A DNA stretch of 64,000 nt. Origin: Paenibacillus pabuli NBRC 13638. Lineage in GTDB: Bacteria > Bacillota > Bacilli > Paenibacillales > Paenibacillaceae. The notes below the pieces were generated by a model. It saw only the letters and a program-made list of their open reading frames with translations. It was not told where the DNA came from and did not search any database. Where the stretch lies: assembly GCF_001514495.1 (NCBI RefSeq), contig NZ_BCNM01000009.1, positions 186,001 to 250,000 of the forward strand. Reading direction: 5' to 3'. A program made the translations under genes and the position numbers. Shown in pieces: positions 16,354 through 25,417 of the stretch. The first letter of the stretch is position 1. Every line of letters begins with the position of its first letter.

Positions 16354-17640
16354 TTAGTTATGGGTAACAACGGCTCCTGAACCGCCGTACATTTCCAGTT
16401 CCTCGTCGAATTCAAGCTTAAGAACCGTCACCTGCTCATGTGTGTCCTCCGGGGTCATTTTGATCCACGTTGTCCCCGGGATATTGAACCAAGGCACGCC
16501 CCCATGAATCTCATGATTAAGTTCTTTGCCTGAATGCAGCACAGTAATCTTCTTGATCTTATTGCATAGTCCCTTGATGCATACATTCTCTTTTGGCTCA
16601 TCATAAACAAACAGGTACAATGTCTTTCTGTCCTCGGATACGGTGCTTCCCCCCAGATAATATCGAGGCATAATACCTTCACCCGTTCCGAAGACGGCCT
16701 CTTCATGGGTTCGGATCCATGCTCCCAGTCCAAGCAGAATATCCTCCTGCCTCTTATCAATGGTGCCATCCTCGCGTGGACCGATATCCAGCAGCATGTT
16801 GCCTCCCATCGAAATACAATCACAGAACATCCGAATGATCTGATTTAACGATTTGTATTTATGGTCTGTTGGCACATAGCCCCATGATGTGTTGATTGTG
16901 GTGCAGAACTCCCATGGTCCCTCTGGTCTTGTGATCGGAATACCTTGCTCCGGCGTCTTATAGTCCCCATAACCTTGAAGGCGGGAGTTGATGATGACAT
17001 CCGGGTTAAAAGATTGCAGGTAGTGCTTGAACTCCGGCAGATTCCACTGCTCGGCGCTTCGCTCCCAGTCCCCATCGAACCACAGCAAATCCACCTTTCC
17101 GTAATTCGTCATGATCTCCCGAAGCTGGTGGTTATTGAACTCAAGGAATTTTTTCCATTTCTCCTGATCCTGAACACCATCCACAGGGCTTGAATGCCGA
17201 TTGACACTGCTGAGATCCTCGGGTACTTTTCCACCTTCAAACACGCTAGGATAATCCGGGTGCGACCAATCAATCAGCGAAAAGTACATCCCCAGATGAA
17301 TGCCCTTCTCCCGAATTGCTTCCGCATATTCCCTCACGAGATCCCGATTCGCTGGTGTCTGTTTAACAACATTGAGGTCACTATACTGCGTATCCCACAG
17401 AGCAACACCATCATGATGCTTCGTTGTCAGCACGGCGTATCGGGCTCCCGATTTCTCAATCAAGTCCGCCCACTTCTCCGCATTAAACTTCGATGCCGTA
17501 AAGCCGTCCAGCTGCTTCATGTACTCTTCGTAGGAGATCCTTCCATTATAGAAGGACCACGATTCCGAAACCCCGTCCACAGCATAGATGCCATAGTGGA
17601 TGAATATTCCCAGCTTGGCCTCTTCAAACCATTTCTGCAT
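16354..17640 (-). CDS. GH29 alpha-L-fucosidase, cytosolic
   Basis: A 428-residue retaining alpha-L-fucosidase. N-terminal landmarks are LGIFIHYGIYAV (His15) and TTKHHDGVALWDT (His75-His76). The nucleophile is Asp189 in VDLLWFDGDW. A C-terminal beta-sandwich follows from about 330. No signal peptide is present, so it acts on imported substrates. It removes alpha-linked fucose; with the GH18 and transglutaminase-fold neighbours, the target may be fucosylated N-glycan or glycopeptide. It is fourth in the operon, just after the binding-protein gene. Confidence 0.92.
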   Translation of the reverse strand: MQKWFEEAKLGIFIHYGIYAVDGVSESWSFYNGRISYEEYMKQLDGFTASKFNAEKWADLIEKSGARYAVLTTKHHDGVALWDTQYSDLNVVKQTPANRDLVREYAEAIREKGIHLGMYFSLIDWSHPDYPSVFEGGKVPEDLSSVNRHSSPVDGVQDQEKWKKFLEFNNHQLREIMTNYGKVDLLWFDGDWERSAEQWNLPEFKHYLQSFNPDVIINSRLQGYGDYKTPEQGIPITRPEGPWEFCTTINTSWGYVPTDHKYKSLNQIIRMFCDCISMGGNMLLDIGPREDGTIDKRQEDILLGLGAWIRTHEEAVFGTGEGIMPRYYLGGSTVSEDRKTLYLFVYDEPKENVCIKGLCNKIKKITVLHSGKELNHEIHGGVPWFNIPGTTWIKMTPEDTHEQVTVLKLEFDEELEMYGGSGAVVTHN

Positions 17641-17673
17641 CCTTGTTCACACCTCTTTCTGGAGTCCTTGTTC

Positions 17674-19269
17674 TTATTGGCCTGTGTTCCAGCGATCGTA
17701 GGCCCCTTGATACAGTTCAACGATACGGTCGCTGCCCATTTTTTTGATCTGCGCAATATACTTATCCCAGTTCTCAAGCGGCTCTTGGCCTGTTACGAAC
17801 TTCGCTTCCATCTGCTTGACGTACGTATCCAGATCAGATAATAGAGCGGTCGCTTCGCTTTGCTCTTCATTTGTTAAATAAACGTTAGGGAATGGTGATT
17901 TTCCGATAGGCACCAACTTCTCTTGATTCTGCTGGTCAAGCCATTCGTCAAATTCGGTGCGAAGACCTTTCGCTATATCCGGATCATTAATACCCGGTGT
18001 CAAAATGCCATAGTTCGGCGTGATTTTACCGCGATATTCCTCACGATCCCCGCCACCAGGAACAGGCAGCCACTCTTTTACGAGATTTTCCTTGTCTTTG
18101 AACTTCCACAGCACACCTTCAGGACCTTGATTGAACAGGGTCGCCCCATCATAGCTGTACAAATAATCGATCCAACGCATGGTTGCCTCAGGGGACGGGT
18201 TGCTGCTCGTAATAGCAAAGGTTCCACGTGCCGATATGCCCGGGTGTTTACCGTATACAGGTGAGTCTGCGATCTCACTCTTCACTGGTGTCATCAGCGG
18301 ATGTTTCGTGCTAGGCTCGCCGCCGAGCGTGAAGTATGGATGGTAGTCATTGAACAGCGCAAGCTTGTTGCTTTCGCCTTTTGCTTTTTTCTGATCGCCT
18401 GTTTGGGAGAAGGTCTCATGATCTAGCAAATCTTCTTTCCACAAGCGGTTCATGAACGTCAGATAACCTTTGTAGCCTTCTTCTTGATAAGGATAGTGTA
18501 CTTTTCCGTCCTTATCCGCGTAGATTCCTTCGTTGTACATTCCCCAGAATCCGAAGAAGTACATACGAAGATCATCCAGTTTTACAGAAGTAAGCGGAAT
18601 TTCATCTTGTTGTCCGTTGCCGTTAGGGTCTTCTTCCTTAACACGCTTCAGGTACGTATATAATTCCTCCGTAGTCTTAGGTTCCTCTACATTAAGCGCT
18701 TTTAGGAATTCCCCGTTATACCACATCGGGCCTCTGTACCACACGGCAGCCGTATCGATAAATGGCAGTGCATACATATGTCCGTCAGGCGTTGTAAATG
18801 ATTTGCGAACATCCGGGTTTTCGTCGAGAATCTTCTTAATATTCGGTGCATAGCCCTCATCAATGTATTTTTCCAGTGGGATCAGAATGCCTTGAGTTCC
18901 ATAAGTAACCTGCTCAGCTGGCTTGAGATCCGCAGCATAGAACATATCCGGTAAATCGCCGCTCGCGAATACCAGGTTCTTCTTTGTTTCAAAACTGTCG
19001 ATCGGCGAAAGCTGGTACTCCAGCTTGATGCCTGACAATTTCTCCATCTCTTGCAGGACTGGCATCGTGTTCCAGTCGGCTACGCCCGCATCCTGGGACA
19101 TGACCTTTAACGTAAGTGGTTTGTCCACAATCGGGAATCCTTCTTTTTTGACCCCTTCGACATTTGAAGTCGCAGAACCTCCATCTTCATTGGAACCACA
19201 AGCTGCAAGCAATGCTGCTGATAGGGTAAGGCAGAGTACAATGGATGAAGCCTTGCGAAGCTTTTTCAT
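17674..19269 (-). CDS. Extracellular sugar-binding lipoprotein of glycan ABC importer
   Basis: A 531-residue family 1 solute-binding protein. The lipoprotein signal ends in LLAAC (Cys24). A mature-domain start with PLTLKVMSQDAGVADWNTMPV follows, then KLSGIKLEYQLSPIDSFETKKNL and FASGDLPDMFYAAD, typical of the LplA/YtcQ class that binds complex oligosaccharides. GGGGAG is 8 nt before the ATG. It follows the two permease genes directly, completing a CUT1-type importer whose ATPase is presumably the shared MsmX-type protein encoded elsewhere. The cargo is probably the glycan processed by the downstream enzymes. Confidence 0.92.
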   Translation of the reverse strand: MKKLRKASSIVLCLTLSAALLAACGSNEDGGSATSNVEGVKKEGFPIVDKPLTLKVMSQDAGVADWNTMPVLQEMEKLSGIKLEYQLSPIDSFETKKNLVFASGDLPDMFYAADLKPAEQVTYGTQGILIPLEKYIDEGYAPNIKKILDENPDVRKSFTTPDGHMYALPFIDTAAVWYRGPMWYNGEFLKALNVEEPKTTEELYTYLKRVKEEDPNGNGQQDEIPLTSVKLDDLRMYFFGFWGMYNEGIYADKDGKVHYPYQEEGYKGYLTFMNRLWKEDLLDHETFSQTGDQKKAKGESNKLALFNDYHPYFTLGGEPSTKHPLMTPVKSEIADSPVYGKHPGISARGTFAITSSNPSPEATMRWIDYLYSYDGATLFNQGPEGVLWKFKDKENLVKEWLPVPGGGDREEYRGKITPNYGILTPGINDPDIAKGLRTEFDEWLDQQNQEKLVPIGKSPFPNVYLTNEEQSEATALLSDLDTYVKQMEAKFVTGQEPLENWDKYIAQIKKMGSDRIVELYQGAYDRWNTGQ

Positions 19270-19310
19270 GACGACAACTCCCCTTTTTTAGTGTGGATTA
19301 TGGTTTAAGA

Positions 19311-20219
19311 TCATCCCTTGACGGAACCGATCATAACACCCTGCACAAAGTAACGCTGAAGGAATGGATAAATCGCAATCACAGGTAAGGTTGAAACAAT
19401 AATGACCGCATATTTGACCAGCGCAGCAATTTCCGCTTTGGAATTCATCGCCGTTGCTGAAGAGGTATCGATAGCTCCCCCGCCCTGCGCTGCCATCTCC
19501 TGAAGTACCAGGATTTGGCGAAGAAATAGCTGCAGCGGATACTTCGAGGAATCATTTAAATAGATCATGGCACTGAAATAGCTGTTCCAGTGTCCGACGC
19601 CGTAGAAGAGCGCCATCACAGCAATGATCGGCATGGAAAGCGGAAGCACAATTCGGATGAACAACCGGGTGTTAGTACACCCGTCGATATGGGCCGCTTC
19701 CTGCAGCTCCTTCGGAATGGTCGATTGGAAAAACGTACGGCATACGATAATATTCCAGATGGATGCGGCTCCCGGCAGAATTAGTGCCCAAATGCTGTTC
19801 ACCATACCAAGATCCTTAACCAGCAAGTAGCTTGGGACAAGCCCTCCGCTGAAAAACATCGTTACCATAAACATAGCCATGAAGAATCCACGTCCCGCAA
19901 AATCAGAGCGGCTGAGCGCGTAGGCTGCCGGAAGAGTGACCATCAGGTTGACGAGTGTACCTACGACAGTATAGATGATCGTATTTTTGTACCCAATCCA
20001 GATGTTGGTGTTCTCAAATACGCGGGCATAACCTTCAAACGTAATTCCTTTAGGTAGCAACCACATCTCACCGGAGCTTACAAATTTGGGATCACTGATT
20101 GAGGCGCTAATGATGTATAACAGCGGGTAAAGCACAATGACGAGCGCTATCGTCAGATAGATGTAGTTGCACCATAAGAACACTTTATCGCTTCTGCTTT
20201 CCTTAACCGCAGTTGACAT
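19311..20219 (-). CDS. Sugar ABC transporter permease (YtcP/LplC type)
   Basis: A 302-residue inner-membrane permease with six predicted helices. The N-terminal helix is YIYLTIALVIVLYPLLYIISASISDP. The EAA motif that contacts the ATPase is IPKELQEAAHIDGCTNTRLFIRIVLPLSMP, and the C-terminus YFVQGVMIGSVKG is characteristic of YtcP/LplC proteins. It pairs with the LplB-type permease 15 nt upstream. GGAGG lies 8 nt before the ATG. No ATPase gene is in the window. Confidence 0.93.
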   Translation of the reverse strand: MSTAVKESRSDKVFLWCNYIYLTIALVIVLYPLLYIISASISDPKFVSSGEMWLLPKGITFEGYARVFENTNIWIGYKNTIIYTVVGTLVNLMVTLPAAYALSRSDFAGRGFFMAMFMVTMFFSGGLVPSYLLVKDLGMVNSIWALILPGAASIWNIIVCRTFFQSTIPKELQEAAHIDGCTNTRLFIRIVLPLSMPIIAVMALFYGVGHWNSYFSAMIYLNDSSKYPLQLFLRQILVLQEMAAQGGGAIDTSSATAMNSKAEIAALVKYAVIIVSTLPVIAIYPFLQRYFVQGVMIGSVKG

Positions 20220-20234
20220 GTGTTTCCCCTCCTT

Positions 20235-21206
20235 TTACCACAAACTGTTTTCACTGGTGCGACGTGCAATTTGGTTCACCGTAATTAGCAGAATCGCATT
20301 AACTACCGAGTTAAACAATCCTACAGCTGTGGAGAAACTGTACTGCGCATCGACCAGACCGGACCGATAGACAAATGTCGAGATGACATCGGATGAACCC
20401 ATGTTCAACGGATTTTGCAGCAGCAAGATTTTCTCGAATCCGACACCCAGAATACTGCCCATATTCAGAATTAACAAAATGGTGATCGTAGGGATGATCG
20501 CTGGAATGTTAATATGCAGAATCCGTTTAAACCGGCTCGCACCGTCCACCACAGCTGCTTCATGCAGTTGCGGGTCCACACCCGAAAGAGCTGCGAGGTA
20601 TATAATGGTACCCCAGCCTGCACTCTGCCAGACACCTGAGAGTACGTACACCGTCTTGAACCACGCAGGGTCCGTCAGAAATTGAGGGGCCTGAAATCCA
20701 AGAGCCTCCACCAAATTGACAATCATGCCTGACGAAGGTGACAAGAAGGTAATGATCATACCCGACATGACAACGACCGAAATAAAATGCGGTGCATACG
20801 TGACCGTCTGTACGGTACGTTTGAAGAAGGAGTCCTTTACTTCATTGAAGGCTAACGCCAGAATGATCGGCAGCGGAAAACCTATAGCCAGCTCATACAA
20901 GCTGATACTGAGGGTATTCCATAACAAATCCCAGAAATAATAAGAATTGAAGAAACGGACGAAATGATCGAACCCCACCCACGGGCTTCCCGTGACTCCA
21001 AGTGTCGGGATAAAGTTTTTGAATGCGATTTGTATACCGTACATCGGCCCGTAATGGAAAATCAGAAAGTATAGAAATGCTGGCGCGATAAACAGATACA
21101 ACTCCCAGTTCCGGATTATCCTTCTCCCTAATTTATTTTTCTTGCTGTTCGGAATCGTGTGCACCGATAAGTTTTGCGACAAGGCGGACTTCCCATTTGG
21201 CTGCAT
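20235..21206 (-). CDS. Sugar ABC transporter permease (LplB type)
   Basis: A 323-residue inner-membrane permease. After a basic cytosolic N-terminus (NSKKNKLGRRIIRNWELYLF) comes the first helix IAPAFLYFLIFHYGPMYGIQIAFKNF, diagnostic of LplB/YteP-type permeases. The EAA loop is PQLHEAAVVDGASRFKRILHINIPAI, and the end is QIARRTSENSLW. It is the first gene of the seven-gene glycan operon, with AAGGAGG 9 nt before the ATG. The cre site at 21337-21352 lies about 130 bp upstream, so the operon is probably under CcpA control. Confidence 0.93.
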   Translation of the reverse strand: MQPNGKSALSQNLSVHTIPNSKKNKLGRRIIRNWELYLFIAPAFLYFLIFHYGPMYGIQIAFKNFIPTLGVTGSPWVGFDHFVRFFNSYYFWDLLWNTLSISLYELAIGFPLPIILALAFNEVKDSFFKRTVQTVTYAPHFISVVVMSGMIITFLSPSSGMIVNLVEALGFQAPQFLTDPAWFKTVYVLSGVWQSAGWGTIIYLAALSGVDPQLHEAAVVDGASRFKRILHINIPAIIPTITILLILNMGSILGVGFEKILLLQNPLNMGSSDVISTFVYRSGLVDAQYSFSTAVGLFNSVVNAILLITVNQIARRTSENSLW

Positions 21207-22348
21207 CAGTTGTTTCCTCCTTTTCTAATGAAAATCCGGCCGTTTGGTGTGGAAGAGCGAAACACTCCTGTTCAAATGTAAGGAATGAGTCCCGGACCAC
21301 ATTTCTATCATGCGAGGTCCTTGTTTCCCTTGCAATTTGGTAACGCTTACATACTGAGTTTATTGATCATTTCCGAATCCGTAAATATGCTATTTCGATC
21401 TTCACTCTTAAAAAACACGGAGTGTACTGTTAAAACAGGGGTTTACGCTTTTGGTTCCAGCTTGTCATTGTCATTTTGGAGACATAAAACATGTGGAATT
21501 TGACCCATTTTCCTCTTGAAGTTGTCGTTTGGAGTAGCTTCGCATGAACTTGAGAGATGTCCGATCTGAATGAAAGTTGAGAAACAGACCTTAAAGTCAA
21601 AACCCACATATGTTTAGGAAAGAGGTATTCCCACTTATGCAGATCGCATCATGAGTTCAAACAGGTTATACAGGTTGCAAGGTCTTAGCAGACATAGCAC
21701 ATTGCCATCTTGAATGTAATAGAAGTTCCTCTTCATTGCTGTTGTGCTTCGACCTCCTCCTCATTCATTTGTCCTTACAATGTTTTTCCGGTCTGCTCTC
21801 ATAATGGATGAGACATACCTTTTCTCTCTTGATGCATAGGAAAAGTGATGAGGATAGATATAATTCAATCACATAAATGTAATATTATCTATCATATATT
21901 TACCACCAGCATCAAGCTCCCTTATGGCTTGGCTTTATTCTATGAGTTTCTACCCAGCTCGGTAAATATGTCGTTTTTATCCCGGACTCCAATCCAATGA
22001 ATCCTTATAAACACTGGATAAATTCAGTCAAATATGTTGATTTTGTACAAGACACAGTGGTATTATCTTATCGGAAATTTTACAAAACGGCAAAAAAAAG
22101 ACCCACTCCTTTCATTTGGAGCAGCCCTGTAGGTTGACGAGAATTGAATTTCTTATTCATTAAATGTTAATTTAACTATCACATATATGATTTAACAGCT
22201 CTACATATGTTATATTTCATAACAATTTTTATAGAGACTATACTGATACCCGGATTTAACAATCCATTAAAAGGATTCGCCTGTGAGTGATCCACTCCTG
22301 CCAATCCACCTCTTGAATCGTTGTCATCATTCAAGAAAAAACTAAAAA
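21207..22348. other. 1.1-kb gene-poor region upstream of the glycan operon
   Basis: No convincing gene is present: the frames are short, lack ribosome sites and have rare-codon composition. The part next to the permease gene holds the operon promoter region and the cre site. Near 22090-22125 a weak minus-strand hairpin (GCTCC/GGAGT) followed by eight T resembles an orphan terminator, perhaps a relic of a lost gene. Confidence 0.55.
21337..21352 (-). promoter_or_regulatory. cre site (CcpA catabolite control) for the glycan operon
   Basis: TTGGTAACGCTTACAT fits the consensus WTGNNARCGNWWWCAW at all defined positions. It is about 130 bp upstream of the first permease ATG (21206), compatible with control at the promoter or with early roadblock. 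Confidence 0.75.
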
Positions 22349-22379
22349 AGCGCACTCCGATCAAAGATCGAAGTGCGCT
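22337..22379 (-). terminator. Rho-independent terminator of the SLH gene
   Basis: On the minus strand, stem AGCGCACTTCGATC / GATCGGAGTGCGCT (22379-22366, 22362-22349; one wobble) is followed by TTTTTAGTTTTTTC. Confidence 0.9.
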
Positions 22380-22390
22380 GCACGATTAGC

Positions 22391-23314
22391 TTATTTTCCG
22401 GAAGGCTGTGCTTCTGCAGTGTAACCTGTTGGAATATCTGTCTCTGCAGTTACATCGGTAATCACCATTGGATACATCATGTCCGGATCAGGCTGGATAA
22501 TCGTATACAGCACAATGGCACGTCCATCCTTCTCCAGTTTCACATCTTCAATCTTCAATCCATAGCCAGGATGAGGCATTTGTGCGGTCAATTTGACTTT
22601 TACCGTCTTATCATCCACTTTGGTTGATGTCACCGTAGGCACAATCCCCTGTTGCCCTTCGCCCGGATTCGTTGGAGTCGGTTCTGTCGATCCGCCATTG
22701 CCATGCTTATCTACAAATTCAAGTGCATTGAAGATCATGCTTGCAGCCTCCATACGGGTAAGCGACTGATCTGGACGGAAGTTCCCGTCCTTATCCAGTT
22801 CGATGATGTCCATGTTCAGCAGGTTCTGGACCGCAGATTTGGCGTCCTTACCGATTTTATTTTCGTCCTTAATATCATTATACAGCATGATCACCGGATA
22901 TTCTCCGGTTGTGTTAATCCCTTCAAGGAGCAAAATGGCAAACTGCTCACGTGTCATCTTCCCCTGTGGGTTCAATTCCACCGGAATGGAGAGTCCATTT
23001 TGAGTGGCGGCCTGAACAGCATCCGCATACCACGTGTCAGGGCTTATTTTATTCTGTGCCGAAGCGGCAGCATATTCATTTTTCAGACCAAATGCGTTCA
23101 CGATCAGTTGAACACCCTGCGGCTCGGACAATGCGAGATCTGGACGAAACAGATCAGCGGTTACTCCATTAACAATACCCTTCGATTGCAGCGCGTCCAC
23201 AATCGTTTTTTGTCCTTCATCTTTTACATCCGAGAAAGCGAGTACTGATGCACTTCCAGCCGTCAAAGAAACGCAGAGTGCAAGCGTTGCAGCCAATCCT
23301 TTTTTATGTTTCAT
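22391..23314 (-). CDS. Secreted SLH-domain protein with PrcB-like C-terminus
   Basis: A 307-residue exported protein. The signal peptide (1-26, ..SVLAFSDV) is followed by three S-layer homology repeats (about 27-75, 85-140, 145-200; e.g. VNGVTADLFRPDLALSEPQG, FRPDQSLTRMEAASMI). These bind pyruvylated secondary wall polymer. A short TEPTPTNPGEG linker leads to a C-terminal domain (225-300) with GYGLKIEDVKLEKDGRAIV and PMVITDV, resembling the PrcB C-terminal domain, a possible protease-interaction module. GGAGG lies 9 nt before the ATG. It appears monocistronic. Confidence 0.87.
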   Translation of the reverse strand: MKHKKGLAATLALCVSLTAGSASVLAFSDVKDEGQKTIVDALQSKGIVNGVTADLFRPDLALSEPQGVQLIVNAFGLKNEYAAASAQNKISPDTWYADAVQAATQNGLSIPVELNPQGKMTREQFAILLLEGINTTGEYPVIMLYNDIKDENKIGKDAKSAVQNLLNMDIIELDKDGNFRPDQSLTRMEAASMIFNALEFVDKHGNGGSTEPTPTNPGEGQQGIVPTVTSTKVDDKTVKVKLTAQMPHPGYGLKIEDVKLEKDGRAIVLYTIIQPDPDMMYPMVITDVTAETDIPTGYTAEAQPSGK

Positions 23315-23674
23315 TTCTTGGCACCTCCATAGTTAGTAAATCCAATTTTTGACCTTTTCAACCCTACAGACGGGAGACCTGTCGGAAATGTTTCAGTAAA
23401 ATCGACATCTGGTGAATAAATGAAGGATATACAGTATATATCCCCTTCGCTGCAGGCGCTGATCCGGCTTCTTCCATGATGCTTGCTTGCTTCGTTGACA
23501 TCCTTATCGTTTAGCGCAAAAATAGGAATAGAGAAATCTATCGAATGACGGATAAACAGCAAACCGGATTGCATAAAGTAAGAGGGCACGACGCGCTATT
23601 CATAGGTGTCGGCCCTTTTCTTGACTCGCTTGCGTACTAACTTTCATCCCCCTCAACAAAGGAGAACCAATCTT
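23315..23674 (+). other. Leader region of the ABC exporter operon
   Basis: This 360-base stretch has no long gene. It contains the stable hairpin at 23580-23619 and a 31-codon frame at 23545-23640 (ATG, weak ribosome site) that overlaps it. The layout resembles the bmrB leader of B. subtilis bmrCD, where translation of a leader peptide controls a terminator; here this is inference. Confidence 0.45.
23580..23619 (+). terminator. Terminator-like hairpin, candidate attenuator
   Basis: The stem of about 17 bp pairs 23580-23587 with 23612-23619, 23589-23594 with 23606-23611, and 23596-23598 with 23603-23605, with two single-base bulges and a 4-nt loop. The T-run is part of the stem end, and it lies 55 bp before the exporter start. 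Confidence 0.6.
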
Positions 23675-25417
23675 ATGTCCAAGAAAGGATTACTACGCGG
23701 CTATGTTATTGCCAACTGGCCCGTATACCTGTTCGCTGTACTGCTGATTATCGCCTCCAATGTGGGTCAGGCATCGTTGCCCCGAATTCTGGGCAGTTTC
23801 ACGGATCAACTCATGCAGCACACACTTCAGATGAATACAGTCATCCGGTACAGTCTTTCGCTCTTAGCCATCGCCATCGCTTATAATCTGCTGTTCGGTA
23901 CAGGACAATTCATGATCATGAAATTGGGACGACGTTTCGAGTTCATGACACGCGAGCGCATTTTCGGTAAATTCTCGGAGCTGAGCGAGCACTATTTCTC
24001 CAAACAGGGAAATGGAAAACTGCTCAGTTACGTCATGAATGATGTCACCTCCGTACGTGAAGCCATCTCTAATGGGGTAACCATGATGACCAATGCAACC
24101 TTTCTTTTGCTATCCTGCATCGTGATGATGCTGCTCAGCGGAATCCCGATGAGGCTTATTCTGATCAGTATTGTGCCATTGCTGGCCATTCCGTTTCTGG
24201 TCGTTTTTTTCGGTCCGCGAATTCGCAAGCGCTCTCGTGATGTGCAGGATGCGCTTGCAACCATGACAGAATCTGCAGAAGAGCAGCTGGGTGGTATTCG
24301 CGTAACCAAAACATTTGCCATTGAAGACAGCGCTCGTGAACGATTTGGATTCACAGTAGATGCCATCAAAAGCAAGCAGCTGCGGCTTGTTCGTCTGTCC
24401 TCTCTATTTCAGGCCCTGCTGCCGCTGCTGGGTGCCATTTCACTGGTTGTCTCCCTGCTGGTCGGCGGAATTCTAACGATGCAGAATTCCATTACGCTCG
24501 GAAGTTTTGTTGCATTGACGTTATATTTGCGGATCATCATGGGGCCACTTCAACAGATCGGCAATGTCATTAATACCATGCAGCGTTCTGGAGCGTCACT
24601 GGAGCGGGTTAATGATCTGCTGACGGAAGTGCCTGATGTACGTGAGCTTCCCCATGCAACAAGTCTGAAAGCCGTGAACGACATTACGATTGAGAATCTG
24701 TCCTTCTCCTATCCCGGCAGTTCATCCGCTGCGCTCAAAAACATTAGTTTGAACATCCAGGCAGAAAGAACCGTAGGGATTGTGGGCAAAACAGGTTCTG
24801 GTAAAAGCACCTTCGTGAAATTGCTGCTGCGTACATACGAACCACCTGAAGGCACCATCCGTATTAACGATACCGACATTCGGCATCTCTCGCTGGAGAG
24901 TCTGCGATCCCGTATTGCCTATGTGCCACAGGATGGGTTTCTGTTCAGTACGACCATTCGGGACAACATTGCTTTTAGCGACCGCGAGGTTCCGCTGGAC
25001 ACGGTAGAGCACAGCGCACGACAAGCGATGATATATGAAAATATTATCCGGTTCCCCGATCAGTTCGATACGCTGCTGGGCGAACGTGGACTTACATTGT
25101 CTGGCGGTCAGCGTCAGCGTACCAGTCTGGCCCGGGGGTTGATTAAACAAGCTCAGGTGCTCATTCTGGATGACAGCATGAGTGCTGTAGATGCCGTCAC
25201 TGAAAGTGGCATTCTGCGCAGCCTGCGTGAGATCGGCAAAGGCAAAACAACGCTGATTATCTCTCACCGGATCAGTGCGGTCCGGCATGCCGACGAGATT
25301 ATCGTTCTGGATGAAGGACGAATTGCCGAACAGGGAACGCATGCAGAGCTGATGGCTGCCAAAGGGTTATACGCTGCAACCTATCGTTTGCAGGAGGAGG
25401 GGTTACATCATGACTAA
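23675..25417 (+). CDS. ABC exporter half-transporter with degenerate ATP site (BmrC/YheI-like)
   Basis: A 580-residue fusion of a six-helix membrane domain (about 15-310) and an ATPase domain. Walker A is GKTGSGKST (about 371), the signature is LSGGQRQRTSLARG, and Walker B is VLILDDSMSAVD, where the catalytic Glu is replaced by Asp. This degenerate site is known from the BmrC/YheI half of heterodimeric multidrug exporters. ATG at 23675 has AAAGGAG upstream. The partner gene overlaps its 3' end by 8 nt, so translation is coupled. It exports drugs or another amphiphile from the membrane. Its leader may carry an attenuator. Confidence 0.92.
   Translation: MSKKGLLRGYVIANWPVYLFAVLLIIASNVGQASLPRILGSFTDQLMQHTLQMNTVIRYSLSLLAIAIAYNLLFGTGQFMIMKLGRRFEFMTRERIFGKFSELSEHYFSKQGNGKLLSYVMNDVTSVREAISNGVTMMTNATFLLLSCIVMMLLSGIPMRLILISIVPLLAIPFLVVFFGPRIRKRSRDVQDALATMTESAEEQLGGIRVTKTFAIEDSARERFGFTVDAIKSKQLRLVRLSSLFQALLPLLGAISLVVSLLVGGILTMQNSITLGSFVALTLYLRIIMGPLQQIGNVINTMQRSGASLERVNDLLTEVPDVRELPHATSLKAVNDITIENLSFSYPGSSSAALKNISLNIQAERTVGIVGKTGSGKSTFVKLLLRTYEPPEGTIRINDTDIRHLSLESLRSRIAYVPQDGFLFSTTIRDNIAFSDREVPLDTVEHSARQAMIYENIIRFPDQFDTLLGERGLTLSGGQRQRTSLARGLIKQAQVLILDDSMSAVDAVTESGILRSLREIGKGKTTLIISHRISAVRHADEIIVLDEGRIAEQGTHAELMAAKGLYAATYRLQEEGLHHD

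Noticed and set aside
22179..22364. 61-codon minus-strand frame after the SLH gene
   Set aside because: It begins inside the SLH terminator, has no ribosome site and an implausible composition.
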